From the NCBI GenBank assembly GCA_003525075.1, contig DQFO01000010.1:43597-107596 (forward strand): DNA of 64,000 bases, written 5' to 3'. The notes beneath the pieces are model-generated. The model had not been told where the DNA came from, searched no databases, and saw only the letters and a list, made by a program, of their open reading frames with translations. The position numbers and the translations under genes were made by a program. Origin of the DNA: Clostridiales bacterium. GTDB taxonomy: Bacteria > Bacillota > Clostridia > TANB77 > CAG-508. This document shows positions 17,589-26,183 of this stretch, piece by piece (the stretch's first letter is position 1; every line of letters begins with the position of its first letter).

Positions 17589-17735
17589 ATGGAAAATAAT
17601 AAAAAAAATAAATTTAATTTAAAAAATCTAAAGAAAAATACTTGTAATTCTTTATTTGAAATTGAATATTTTTTAAATAATTTTAATTCATTTTTACAAT
17701 ATTTAAAATTATTTAAGTTTTTCAAAAATAAATAA
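17589..17735 (+). CDS. Possible small basic protein (48 residues)
   Basis: ATG at 17589 has AAAAGG about 8 nt upstream. The product begins MENNKKNKFNLKNLKK, contains one cysteine (TCNSLFEIEYF) and ends LFKFFKNK. No family recognised. In DNA this AT-rich an open frame of this length is not strong evidence; the ribosome site and the long hairpin just after it raise the odds. Confidence 0.35.
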   Translation: MENNKKNKFNLKNLKKNTCNSLFEIEYFLNNFNSFLQYLKLFKFFKNK

Positions 17736-17746
17736 TAATTTATTTC

Positions 17747-17801
17747 ATAATATATAAATAGTTAAATATATTAATAAAATATTTAACTATTTATATATTA
17801 T
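17747..17801. repeat. Perfect 23-bp inverted repeat (hairpin)
   Basis: Arms 17747-17769 and 17779-17801 are perfectly complementary with a 9-nt loop. No T run follows, so it is not a classical terminator, though it may end the small transcript just upstream. Confidence 0.75.
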
Positions 17802-18547
17802 TTATTCATCGTTTAATATCTTAATTATGTACTTTTATTATTTCATTTTTGAACAAAAATACTTTTTATTAATACATCATTTTAACATGCCATTTTCTAA
17901 GACTTTTAACTCTACTTTATAATTTATACATTTAAACAATTTACATTTATTTCCTCTTAAAAAGATTTTATATTATTCATTTTTCTATTATTGCTTAATT
18001 TTTAAATTAATTACTTTATAAAATAATATTATTTTTTCTTATTTAAATATTTATTTTTAATTTATTAAGTAATTTTTTAGTAATATTTTTTTATTTCATA
18101 TATTATATTATATTTATTATAAATAAAATATTTTTAAGCCAAAATAATAATAATAAATTTAATTTTTAAAAAATTTTTTATATTTTTTTAGTTTAAATTA
18201 AATATTTTTTATAATATTATTATTTTATTTTTTTATTATAAAAATAAAATTATTTATTTATATGTTCATTTTTCCCAAATAAAATAATTTATTATTTATA
18301 TATTTTTGTTAATATTTATTTTTAAAAATCAATATTAAATTTAGCTGCCCTATTTTTAATATAATTATTTTTCATATCATATCTTTTCTATTTGGACATA
18401 TATACCATAATTTCCAATAACTATTTTTCTTTTATACATCGTCCATAAATTGTTGATTTCCCTTGCTTTTATATTATTTTTAAATTTTTATCTTCAAATT
18501 TTTTTTACATTTATTTCCTATTTAAATCAAAATTTTATATCTCAATA
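17802..18547. other. Gene-free, extremely AT-rich stretch
   Basis: About 750 bp of almost pure A and T with many short TTTAAATATTT-like inverted runs. No open frame with a ribosome site, no RNA gene and no clear repeat element is visible. It lies between a possible 48-residue gene and the convergent GerMN-domain gene. Confidence 0.6.
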
Positions 18548-19078
18548 TTATTTTGTTCTCAAATATTCATCAGAGAAATTTTCATTTTCGCTTCCATTAA
18601 CCAATATTTTTATCGAATTTATTTCTTTTAAATTTGTAAGAGTATTCACTATACTATTAATAATTTTTAATTTTTCATTTTCATCTTTATAATTTAATAT
18701 CTCATTTGAAAAGTTTATAATTGCACAATTTTTTTCAATTTTTATTTCATTTAATCTTGTTCCATCTGGAATTAATTTTTGTAAATTATTGTTTTGAGGT
18801 CCTTTTATTAAATAATTTATTAATTGCTTTTCTGGTTCTTTTAATAATATATTTGCATTAATTACTCTTATTTCATTTTCTAATTCATCATTTTCATTTT
18901 TAAAATATAATATTATTTTTGTTTGTTTACTATTGTCATCAGAAATTTCTTCTTGAGGAGTATAATCTTGATATTCGTCTTCAACCTTTTTTAGTTCTAT
19001 ATTTTTAAATAAAAAATATATTCCTATCCCAACAAATGCAATTGTTATTATTGCTCCTAACATTCTTTTTTTATTCAT
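18548..19078 (-). CDS. GerMN-domain membrane protein (spore germination/sporulation type)
   Basis: 176 residues: one N-terminal membrane segment (~8-24), an acidic linker, then a single GerMN domain. Typical GerMN features are present: ILYFKNENDELENEIRVI, EKQLINYLIKGPQNNNLQKL and INFSNEILNY. In Bacillus, GerM has two such domains with a lipoprotein signal; here there is one, with a plain anchor and no lipobox. It lies just beyond the terminator of the secretion operon and is probably transcribed separately. Confidence 0.8.
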   Translation of the reverse strand: MNKKRMLGAIITIAFVGIGIYFLFKNIELKKVEDEYQDYTPQEEISDDNSKQTKIILYFKNENDELENEIRVINANILLKEPEKQLINYLIKGPQNNNLQKLIPDGTRLNEIKIEKNCAIINFSNEILNYKDENEKLKIINSIVNTLTNLKEINSIKILVNGSENENFSDEYLRTK

Positions 19079-19167
19079 ATAAATTTCCTTTCTATTAAAT
19101 TATTTTAAGTACTACTTTCTATTCTTGTACACTGAAATATATTCGTATATTTTTCTGTTAGAACTAT

Positions 19168-19208
19168 ATAAAAAATAAAAAGCTTAAAATTTATTATTTT
19201 AAGCTTTT
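19168..19208 (-). terminator. Terminator of the T4SS-like operon
   Basis: On the minus strand AAAAGCTTAAAAT (from 19208) pairs with ATTTTAAGCTTTT (to 19178), 13 bp with a 5-nt loop, followed by TATTTTTT. It comes 8 nt after the last gene of the operon. Confidence 0.85.
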
Positions 19209-19215
19209 CTATTTT

Positions 19216-20499
19216 TTATTTTTGAAATAATATTTTAAAATTTGTACCATCTAATAATTGAATTATTATTTTTATATTATTTGTATTAGAATCATTTTCA
19301 TTATTCTCATATACTGTTATTTCAGCTATATAATTATCTCCTTGCACCTTTACATTTTTTATTTCATATATATTGGAATTATAAAGTTCACTAGTTATAT
19401 ATGAAATAAAACTATTTATTTCACTAAAATTCTCATTTTTATATGATTCATCTAAGATATTATATAAATTTATATAATCATATGTATTAATCATTTTCAT
19501 GACTTTATCAACATCAGTTGTTATTTTAGTAACAATCTTTGCAGAATTATATTTCTCTTTAAATGAGTCTAATACAATAGTATATTCATCAAGTTGTATT
19601 GTAAAATTCATTGGTATATTTTCACTTATAATATAATTATTATCTTTTTTAGTCTTTATTGAATAATTAATATTATCTTCCTTAGAAGTACTTTCTGTTA
19701 CACTTTTTATTTCTGTATCAAATTTTGCATTGTTTAACATTTGAGTTCTATAATATATAAAGTTATTATAATTATTTTGAAATCTTTTTTCTCTATATTC
19801 TGAGTCCAACATTTGATATGCCTTTGTTGGATTATTTGTAATTAAATTTATATAATATTTAACATACTTTTGAGCAATCTCTTCACTTGTAATTCTATAA
19901 AATTCAAAAGAATTATGATTATTAGAAGAAATTTGTTGAGGAGCATGTGCTTCAATTTGATTAATGTCTGTATAATTATTTGTATATAAAGGTATTATTG
20001 CATATGTATAATTTGACAAATCCAAATTAACAATATAATATTTTTCTTTATCATATTTTCCATCATCTTCTGTTCCTTTTACTATATATGAATATAATGT
20101 TTTATCTCTTGTTTCATATATTTCAGTTGCTAAGAATGTATATGCACTTTCTATATTAGTAAGTATGTTATTTGTATTTAAATTATTTGTTTTTATAAAA
20201 TCTGAATCTAATAAGTCAATTACATCAACTGCTCCACCTATTTTTATTGCATTCAAATAATTATTAATACATTTTTCTATACTATAGAAATATGTACTAT
20301 TAGCTACTTTTTCTTTGGAATATTTTGCCTCTTCATATACATCTCCTTGAGGTGTATCTATGGTTGTAGCTTTTCCATCTTCATCTATATATTTATCTTT
20401 CATATAAATATTTTTTATAACAATAATTCCAATAATACATATTGTAAGTAAAATAAGACTTAACCCAATAATCCAAAATATTTTTTTATTTTCTTTCAT
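19216..20499 (-). CDS. VirB8/TcpC-like membrane protein, C
   Basis: 427 residues: short cytoplasmic tail, one membrane segment (~8-29), then two similar extracytoplasmic domains. The second half is clearly related to the protein encoded at 21493-22662: both have TNPxKAYxxLDxEYxxxxF and end with LxDGTNFKxxF. The layout (one membrane helix plus tandem NTF2-like domains) is that of TcpC of pCW3 and Orf13-type proteins, the Gram-positive counterparts of VirB8. NTF2 folding is inferred from the motif pattern. Last gene of the operon, just before its terminator. Confidence 0.65.
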   Translation of the reverse strand: MKENKKIFWIIGLSLILLTICIIGIIVIKNIYMKDKYIDEDGKATTIDTPQGDVYEEAKYSKEKVANSTYFYSIEKCINNYLNAIKIGGAVDVIDLLDSDFIKTNNLNTNNILTNIESAYTFLATEIYETRDKTLYSYIVKGTEDDGKYDKEKYYIVNLDLSNYTYAIIPLYTNNYTDINQIEAHAPQQISSNNHNSFEFYRITSEEIAQKYVKYYINLITNNPTKAYQMLDSEYREKRFQNNYNNFIYYRTQMLNNAKFDTEIKSVTESTSKEDNINYSIKTKKDNNYIISENIPMNFTIQLDEYTIVLDSFKEKYNSAKIVTKITTDVDKVMKMINTYDYINLYNILDESYKNENFSEINSFISYITSELYNSNIYEIKNVKVQGDNYIAEITVYENNENDSNTNNIKIIIQLLDGTNFKILFQK

Positions 20500-20525
20500 A
20501 TTTTTTCCTTTTCTAAAAATTAAAA

Positions 20526-21473
20526 TTAATTCTTTTTGTTAATCTTTATTATATAATCAAAATTTCCTAATTGAACTATTCTTTGTTTACTACAATTAAC
20601 ATATGACTTTACACGTCTGATTGCATTTGTTGATCCAGCACCATATGTTCCATTTCCAGCATATAATTCTATATGAGCGGAACTAGAAGTTTTTAATAAT
20701 AAATCTCCTTCATTAATTGTTGCATTACTATCACTTGTTTTTTGCCATGTCCACCCATAATGTGAAAGATCATAATTTCCTGTTCCACCTTTTATCCATT
20801 GAATAAAATCATATGTTGTTAATTGATGTTTTCCTTTAAATTCGGTATATCCATTCATTATTAATATCCATGTTATATATGTACTACAATCTATTCCTCC
20901 ACCACTTCTATCAACTTCTCCTGGTGTTGTTGGATAATTCATTGTATTTCCATTACGATATGAATATAAATTTGTTCTAATGTAATCATGTATTTGTTGC
21001 GCTGTTGCAACTATACTTTGTCCAGCTGCAACATCAAAATCTGCACCTCCATTATATGTATTAGAACTATATCCATTAGTTTCATATAATGATACATTTT
21101 GATCTAATGCATCTGCATCACCCGCTTCTATATCACGCCTTAATACACTACTTGATCCACTATATGATTCCATATAAAGGGTCATAATTAAAATTCCAAC
21201 AATGACTACCCCAATTATAATAAGACTTACTGGTGCTGTTGCCATTATTAATTTTAATATTAATTGTCCTAATTTTATAACTGCTTTTACTGCTGCTTTT
21301 CCAATCTTTTTTAATGCTTCTTGTGTAGCTTTTTTGGCTTTTTCTGAAATATTTCTAGTAACATTTTGAACCTGTTGAACCATCTTATCAACAGCTTGTG
21401 ATTCTGCTTGTGAAAACGGATTATTTTCTAAATCATCTAACTGTTGATTATCATTATTAGGATCTTGATTCAT
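20526..21473 (-). CDS. Membrane-anchored NlpC/P60-like peptidoglycan hydrolase (VirB1-like role)
   Basis: 315 residues: a Gln/Asn-rich cytoplasmic start, an amphipathic basic helix region (SEKAKKATQEALKKIGKAAV), a membrane segment (~76-100), and an extracytoplasmic cysteine-peptidase domain. Catalytic Cys lies in GGGIDCSTYITWIL (C~196) and His in SSAHIELYAG (H~267), the order and spacing of NlpC/P60 enzymes that cut peptidoglycan stem peptides. Conjugation systems of Gram-positive bacteria carry such enzymes to open the wall for the channel. I start at the ATG at 21473, 11 nt after AGGAGG; the GTG at 21485 overlaps that site. Confidence 0.75.
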   Translation of the reverse strand: MNQDPNNDNQQLDDLENNPFSQAESQAVDKMVQQVQNVTRNISEKAKKATQEALKKIGKAAVKAVIKLGQLILKLIMATAPVSLIIIGVVIVGILIMTLYMESYSGSSSVLRRDIEAGDADALDQNVSLYETNGYSSNTYNGGADFDVAAGQSIVATAQQIHDYIRTNLYSYRNGNTMNYPTTPGEVDRSGGGIDCSTYITWILIMNGYTEFKGKHQLTTYDFIQWIKGGTGNYDLSHYGWTWQKTSDSNATINEGDLLLKTSSSAHIELYAGNGTYGAGSTNAIRRVKSYVNCSKQRIVQLGNFDYIIKINKKN

Positions 21474-21492
21474 ATGACCTCTCACCTCCTAT

Positions 21493-22662
21493 TTAAAAAC
21501 TGAATGACATTTTAAAGTTTGTTCCATCTTCTAATTTCATAACAAATTTTATTTCTTTATTGACACTACTGTTTTTATCTTTTAATGTTGCTGAATATGT
21601 ATAATAACTTCCTTGTTCTTCAAATATTAAAAATTCTATTTCATTATTTTCATAAAAATTTTCTTTTAAGTATTTTTCTAAACTATTAACATCTGTTACT
21701 CCAATATTATTTTTAAAACTATCTGCTAATAATGTATATACATAAGCATAATTTTTATCATTTATTCCCATTATAAATTTATTAATATTTAAAGCTGTTT
21801 TTATTCTTATATCAGATGCTTCATATTTTGTAACAAATTGTGGAATATCTACAAGATATTGATCTAATAATACTGAAAAATCCATTACATCTTTAACTTG
21901 AAATATATAATAATCTGAATAATTTGAATAAGCCACATATTGTTTTTCATCATCAAAATAATTTACTTGAAGTTTACTTAATTCCATTGCTTTTATTTGA
22001 GCAATCTTATTGTTAATATAAGTATAAAAATTGTTATAATTTTCAAATTTTATTTTCTTATATTCATCATCTAGTAATGAATATGCTTTTTCTGGATTTG
22101 TTATCATTAACATTTTATAATAGTCAAAATATCTTTTTACTACTAAATTATCTGAAATATCTTCTTGTAAAAATTCTCCATTATAATTATCTGTTATTAG
22201 ATATTTTTGGGCACCAGATTTTGCAATTTGTTCATATTCTGATTGTTCAATATCTAATTTTTTTTGTGTTATTTTATAATTTGATGATTCTTCATCAAAG
22301 TCTATTGCAAAAAATACATTTTGATAGCTTTGATTTCCAATATCAAATATTTCTCCAAATACATATAATCTATATGCTAATACAACATCTATTTCTTGAA
22401 AATAAATTTCAGTAGCAAAGAATGTAGTATTTGAATCTATATTAGAATTTACAATTTTTTCAACCATTGAAAATGTATTTATTTGATCTATTTTTTCTAT
22501 ACTTTCATCAATTTCAAGCTCTGGTAAATCTTCTTCTCCTACATCCTCTTGAATATTTGGATTTTTTACTTTTGTATTTAATATAATTAAAACAGTTGCT
22601 ACAATTACTAATACTACAATTGCTATAATTATTAAATATTTAAATATATTTTTATTATTCAT
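21493..22662 (-). CDS. VirB8/TcpC-like membrane protein, B
   Basis: 389 residues with one N-terminal membrane segment (~10-28), an acidic linker (EEDLPELEIDESIEK) and two extracytoplasmic domains. The block TNPEKAYSLLDDEYKKIKF (~188-206) and the ending LEDGTNFKMSFSF recur in the protein encoded at 19216-20499, so the two are paralogues. Likely channel-scaffold protein of the VirB8 type. AAAGG lies about 8 nt before the ATG. Confidence 0.65.
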   Translation of the reverse strand: MNNKNIFKYLIIIAIVVLVIVATVLIILNTKVKNPNIQEDVGEEDLPELEIDESIEKIDQINTFSMVEKIVNSNIDSNTTFFATEIYFQEIDVVLAYRLYVFGEIFDIGNQSYQNVFFAIDFDEESSNYKITQKKLDIEQSEYEQIAKSGAQKYLITDNYNGEFLQEDISDNLVVKRYFDYYKMLMITNPEKAYSLLDDEYKKIKFENYNNFYTYINNKIAQIKAMELSKLQVNYFDDEKQYVAYSNYSDYYIFQVKDVMDFSVLLDQYLVDIPQFVTKYEASDIRIKTALNINKFIMGINDKNYAYVYTLLADSFKNNIGVTDVNSLEKYLKENFYENNEIEFLIFEEQGSYYTYSATLKDKNSSVNKEIKFVMKLEDGTNFKMSFSF

Positions 22663-22687
22663 TTATAAATACCTTTCTGAAATATAT

Positions 22688-25195
22688 TTATTTTAATTTT
22701 ACTGTTCTTACTTCATCTGCATATGCTAATATCTTATTTATATTAATATAATTTTCTGTTCTTGTAGCTCTTGAACTTCCTGGATCCAATACATATGCTA
22801 ATGCATCTCCTTCATATTTTAAGCCTACAACGGCAATAAAATGTCCACCTTTTGTATTATAAATATTACTTGGATCAGAATTTGCTTTTATATGAACTAT
22901 TGCAGGATTTCCTGTACTTAATTGTTCAATTAGTTTTGCTTTTAAGTTATTTGTATATCTTACTCCTGTTGCTCCTACGGAACTCATCCATGAAAACCAT
23001 GCATTTGTATTATTGGGACTTATCTCTGTTGGCGTATATGGTTGTCCTGTACTTGGATTCTTTATTCCTAATCCACTTAAACATATTGCTAGAGATGCTC
23101 TACCACATATATTAGTTCCTGTTCCTTGCTTAAAATAATAATATTGCCTATTTGAAATAAATTCTCCATCTTGATCTGTTGTTTTTATTGTAGTTAATTT
23201 TGATAATGTCCATTTTGTTTTTCCGCTTCCTCCAGACATTTTTGGTCCATTAGAACTACTTGCAGACGAATCTGTATCTACTTTATAACTTTTTGGTGTT
23301 GCACTAGTATCATTTGAATTAATATTAAAACTATACATTGAATCTTCTGATAATCCTACTGCAAAATCATAATTCAAGTTTTGAGTATTTTCTGTTAAAT
23401 ATTGATTACCTGTTACTTGAGTTATAACTGTTCTCATAAATCTTTCTAATTCTTGTGTATTTCCATTTTGCTCCAATAAAGAAAATAATAAACTAGCAGC
23501 TGATGTGAAATTATTTTGAACTTGTGGATATTTTTTTATTAATCCTATTATAAAATCTGTTTTATATTCACCATCTATAACTGTATAAATATTATATTTA
23601 TTTGTCCATTCAGCTTTTCCTTCGTATATATAAAAATGCGTATTTTTCCATTCATATAGATTACTATAATGATTAGCATCACAATTATGTCTTCCAATTC
23701 TTCTTTCTTCATATGGCTCTAGTCTTTCAACATATGGTACAGGATCTGGTTTTATATCAATTTTTTTTACACTATTTAATTTCTTAAATGGCCTTTCTAT
23801 TCCTCCAACTTTAGGTTTTAATTGGTAATTCATATTCCATGTTTCAGCTCTTATTAAATATAAATCTCCCGTATTTTTTATTTTTACATTCAAAAAATCT
23901 TTTAATTCATATCCTGCATACTTTAAACATGTTGCATAAACTTCATCTTCATTTCCAATATAATCTCCTATCTGTTTATTTACTAACTCTTTTCCAGAAT
24001 GAGGTTTCTCCTCTGTATGGCTAGTAACATTTCCCTCTGAATCTGTTGTTGTTGTTGTTATATCTTTACAACAATCCCATCTATTCCAAGTATCAACTTG
24101 ATATGTACTTAATTTTCCACCTCTTATTACATCTTTAGCATCTGTTCCATAATTATAATGAATAAAGTCGGTCTCTGTTGATTCTAAAAAACCAATCTCG
24201 ATTTTTGAATCACTATTACATTTATCAAGAAGCTCATTCATAAAATCTTCGTTTTGTGAAATCATTTGCATTGCAAGAAAGTAGTTTACTGGTGTTGCTG
24301 TTTGTTCTAACAAGTTTAAATATTCATATTCTTTTATTTTAAATGTTGATTCTACTCTTGTTGCTGTTGCATAATCATCTGGTAATAATTCAACACCTGC
24401 AGGATCTTTTGTTCCTGAATCATCAATTGCTCTATTAGGTGTTATATTATCATAATCCCAAACATAATTTTCTTCTGAAACTAATATACACAATTTCATT
24501 CCTTGTGGATTTATTGAAAAGTACTTTAAATATTTTTGAGTTTCAGCATAAGATCTTGCTGTAAGCTCTGAATATTTTTTTAACGTAGCATATGGAACAT
24601 ATTCCAATGTTATACCTTCTCCAAAATCCATTCCATTTTCTTGTGATGTTCCACCAGAATTTGAAGCATTATATCTACCAAATTTACTAGTATATCTTTT
24701 TATTTTAACATTTCCATTAATTGCTGTATGTGCATAAGAACCTATATTAGGTAACATATTTTTTAATTCTGTTCTAATATATTTATCTAATACATTTTTC
24801 AGTTGGGAATCTGGTGTATAAGTTTGACTTGTATTGTCATTAGCTTTTATATCATAATCTTCATCTCTAAATCCAAAAGCATATGTATCAACAGAAGCTT
24901 TTTCCAATGCTTGTATAATTCTTAATGCATAATTTCCTTGTAATTCATATCCATTACTTGTTATAGAAACCATATTTTTTAAATCTGAAGAAGCTTCTTC
25001 TAATCCTGCTAATAAACTGGTAGCTGTACTACTACCAATATTAGAACTTTTATCATCAGCAGAATTAGATAAACTAAGGTCTGCTAATTCTACTGAATTT
25101 ATTACTCCTATTGCATATGTTCGAGTCATTGTGGAAAAAATGATTATAATTACTAAAATCGCAATTATTAAATTTCTTAATAATGTTTTTTTCAT
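22688..25195 (-). CDS. Large exported protein with C-terminal C39-like cysteine peptidase domain
   Basis: 835 residues. N-terminal signal peptide (~5-28, ending in TYA), a long central region I cannot assign (with a CC pair at ~374, a Thr-rich run and a Pro-rich block KPDPVPYVERLEPYEERR), a Ser/Gly-rich linker (~650-665) and a papain-like C-terminal domain. Its likely catalytic residues are C697 (GTNICGRASLAI), H785 (GGHFIAVVGL) and D804 (VLDPGSS), as in C39-like peptidases. It could process a secreted substrate or pilin, or act on the wall; no substrate is evident. It sits between two VirB8-like genes. Confidence 0.7.
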   Translation of the reverse strand: MKKTLLRNLIIAILVIIIIFSTMTRTYAIGVINSVELADLSLSNSADDKSSNIGSSTATSLLAGLEEASSDLKNMVSITSNGYELQGNYALRIIQALEKASVDTYAFGFRDEDYDIKANDNTSQTYTPDSQLKNVLDKYIRTELKNMLPNIGSYAHTAINGNVKIKRYTSKFGRYNASNSGGTSQENGMDFGEGITLEYVPYATLKKYSELTARSYAETQKYLKYFSINPQGMKLCILVSEENYVWDYDNITPNRAIDDSGTKDPAGVELLPDDYATATRVESTFKIKEYEYLNLLEQTATPVNYFLAMQMISQNEDFMNELLDKCNSDSKIEIGFLESTETDFIHYNYGTDAKDVIRGGKLSTYQVDTWNRWDCCKDITTTTTDSEGNVTSHTEEKPHSGKELVNKQIGDYIGNEDEVYATCLKYAGYELKDFLNVKIKNTGDLYLIRAETWNMNYQLKPKVGGIERPFKKLNSVKKIDIKPDPVPYVERLEPYEERRIGRHNCDANHYSNLYEWKNTHFYIYEGKAEWTNKYNIYTVIDGEYKTDFIIGLIKKYPQVQNNFTSAASLLFSLLEQNGNTQELERFMRTVITQVTGNQYLTENTQNLNYDFAVGLSEDSMYSFNINSNDTSATPKSYKVDTDSSASSSNGPKMSGGSGKTKWTLSKLTTIKTTDQDGEFISNRQYYYFKQGTGTNICGRASLAICLSGLGIKNPSTGQPYTPTEISPNNTNAWFSWMSSVGATGVRYTNNLKAKLIEQLSTGNPAIVHIKANSDPSNIYNTKGGHFIAVVGLKYEGDALAYVLDPGSSRATRTENYININKILAYADEVRTVKLK

Positions 25196-25207
25196 ATTTT
25201 CCTCCTT

Positions 25208-26182
25208 CTAGTTATATTGAACTGTTATTGTTGTTGTATTTGAATATGCAGTTCTATTATGTGTACTTAAATAATCTTCATAATCTAATATTATTTTTGG
25301 AAATATTAGTTTATCTGCTTTATTTGCAACACTATATAATTTATTAAATTTAACTGTAATTTCTTTAGTCTCCCCTGCATTTAAAATTAAGTCTTGTTCA
25401 TCAAGTACACTATTTATAGACGAATATATTGCACCTTTAGTATTAGTTAAATATACTCTATTACCAGCATCATTTGTTGTAACTGCAATTGTCTTTTGAG
25501 AATTATTCTTTATTTCTATTGTCATTTCTTCATATTTACTATATCTATTAATTTTTCCAATTTTAACATCTATATCGTCAAATACATATCTAGTATTTTT
25601 ATTTTCACAATAAATATAATTATTTACATTTATTTTATATTCATTGTCTTTTTTTACAAATGTATAATACTCTTCATTAGAAGAATATTTTTCTCCTCCT
25701 GTTGCTAATAAATCTCCATTAAAAGTTACCAAATAAACTGCATTATCTCCTTCTACAGCCCATTTTGATAAAGAATACTCTTGTTTTTCAGGAAATCTTA
25801 AATCTATGTAATATTCCTTAAAAGTTTTAGCATCATTATATTTTAATGCTTCTTTACAGTCATCTGTCAACATATTATATGCTTGCACATAATCCCCACT
25901 ATTACAATAACTAACAAACTTTTTCATTGTATTTTCAATAGTATTATTATTTAATTTTTTTACTGACTCTGTTTCTATATTATCTAATGTAACATTTTCT
26001 TGATTTGAATATCCATTTTCTGTTGTCAATTGTTTATCTTGTGCTATTTTTTGATTATTTTCTTCTTGAGCTATATAATATTGATTTAATATAACTATTA
26101 TTAATATCACAAATATAACTACTGCTGTAGCCAGAAAAATATTTTTTTGATTTTTATTAAAAAATCTCATAAAATTGTTCAT
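25208..26182 (-). CDS. VirB8-like membrane protein A with NTF2-like and beta-sandwich domains
   Basis: 324 residues from the ATG at 26182 (GGAGGTG 6 nt upstream; that site lies inside the longer frame). One membrane segment (~15-34), a Gln/Asn-rich linker, an NTF2-like part (VSYCNSGDYVQAYNMLTDDC followed by the KTFKEYY segment) and a C-terminal beta-sandwich (NAGETKEITVKFNKL). It is less close to the other two VirB8-like proteins than they are to each other. The start follows the stop of the third VirB6-like gene by 1 nt, which implies coupling. Confidence 0.65.
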   Translation of the reverse strand: MNNFMRFFNKNQKNIFLATAVVIFVILIIVILNQYYIAQEENNQKIAQDKQLTTENGYSNQENVTLDNIETESVKKLNNNTIENTMKKFVSYCNSGDYVQAYNMLTDDCKEALKYNDAKTFKEYYIDLRFPEKQEYSLSKWAVEGDNAVYLVTFNGDLLATGGEKYSSNEEYYTFVKKDNEYKINVNNYIYCENKNTRYVFDDIDVKIGKINRYSKYEEMTIEIKNNSQKTIAVTTNDAGNRVYLTNTKGAIYSSINSVLDEQDLILNAGETKEITVKFNKLYSVANKADKLIFPKIILDYEDYLSTHNRTAYSNTTTITVQYN

Positions 26183-26183
26183 T

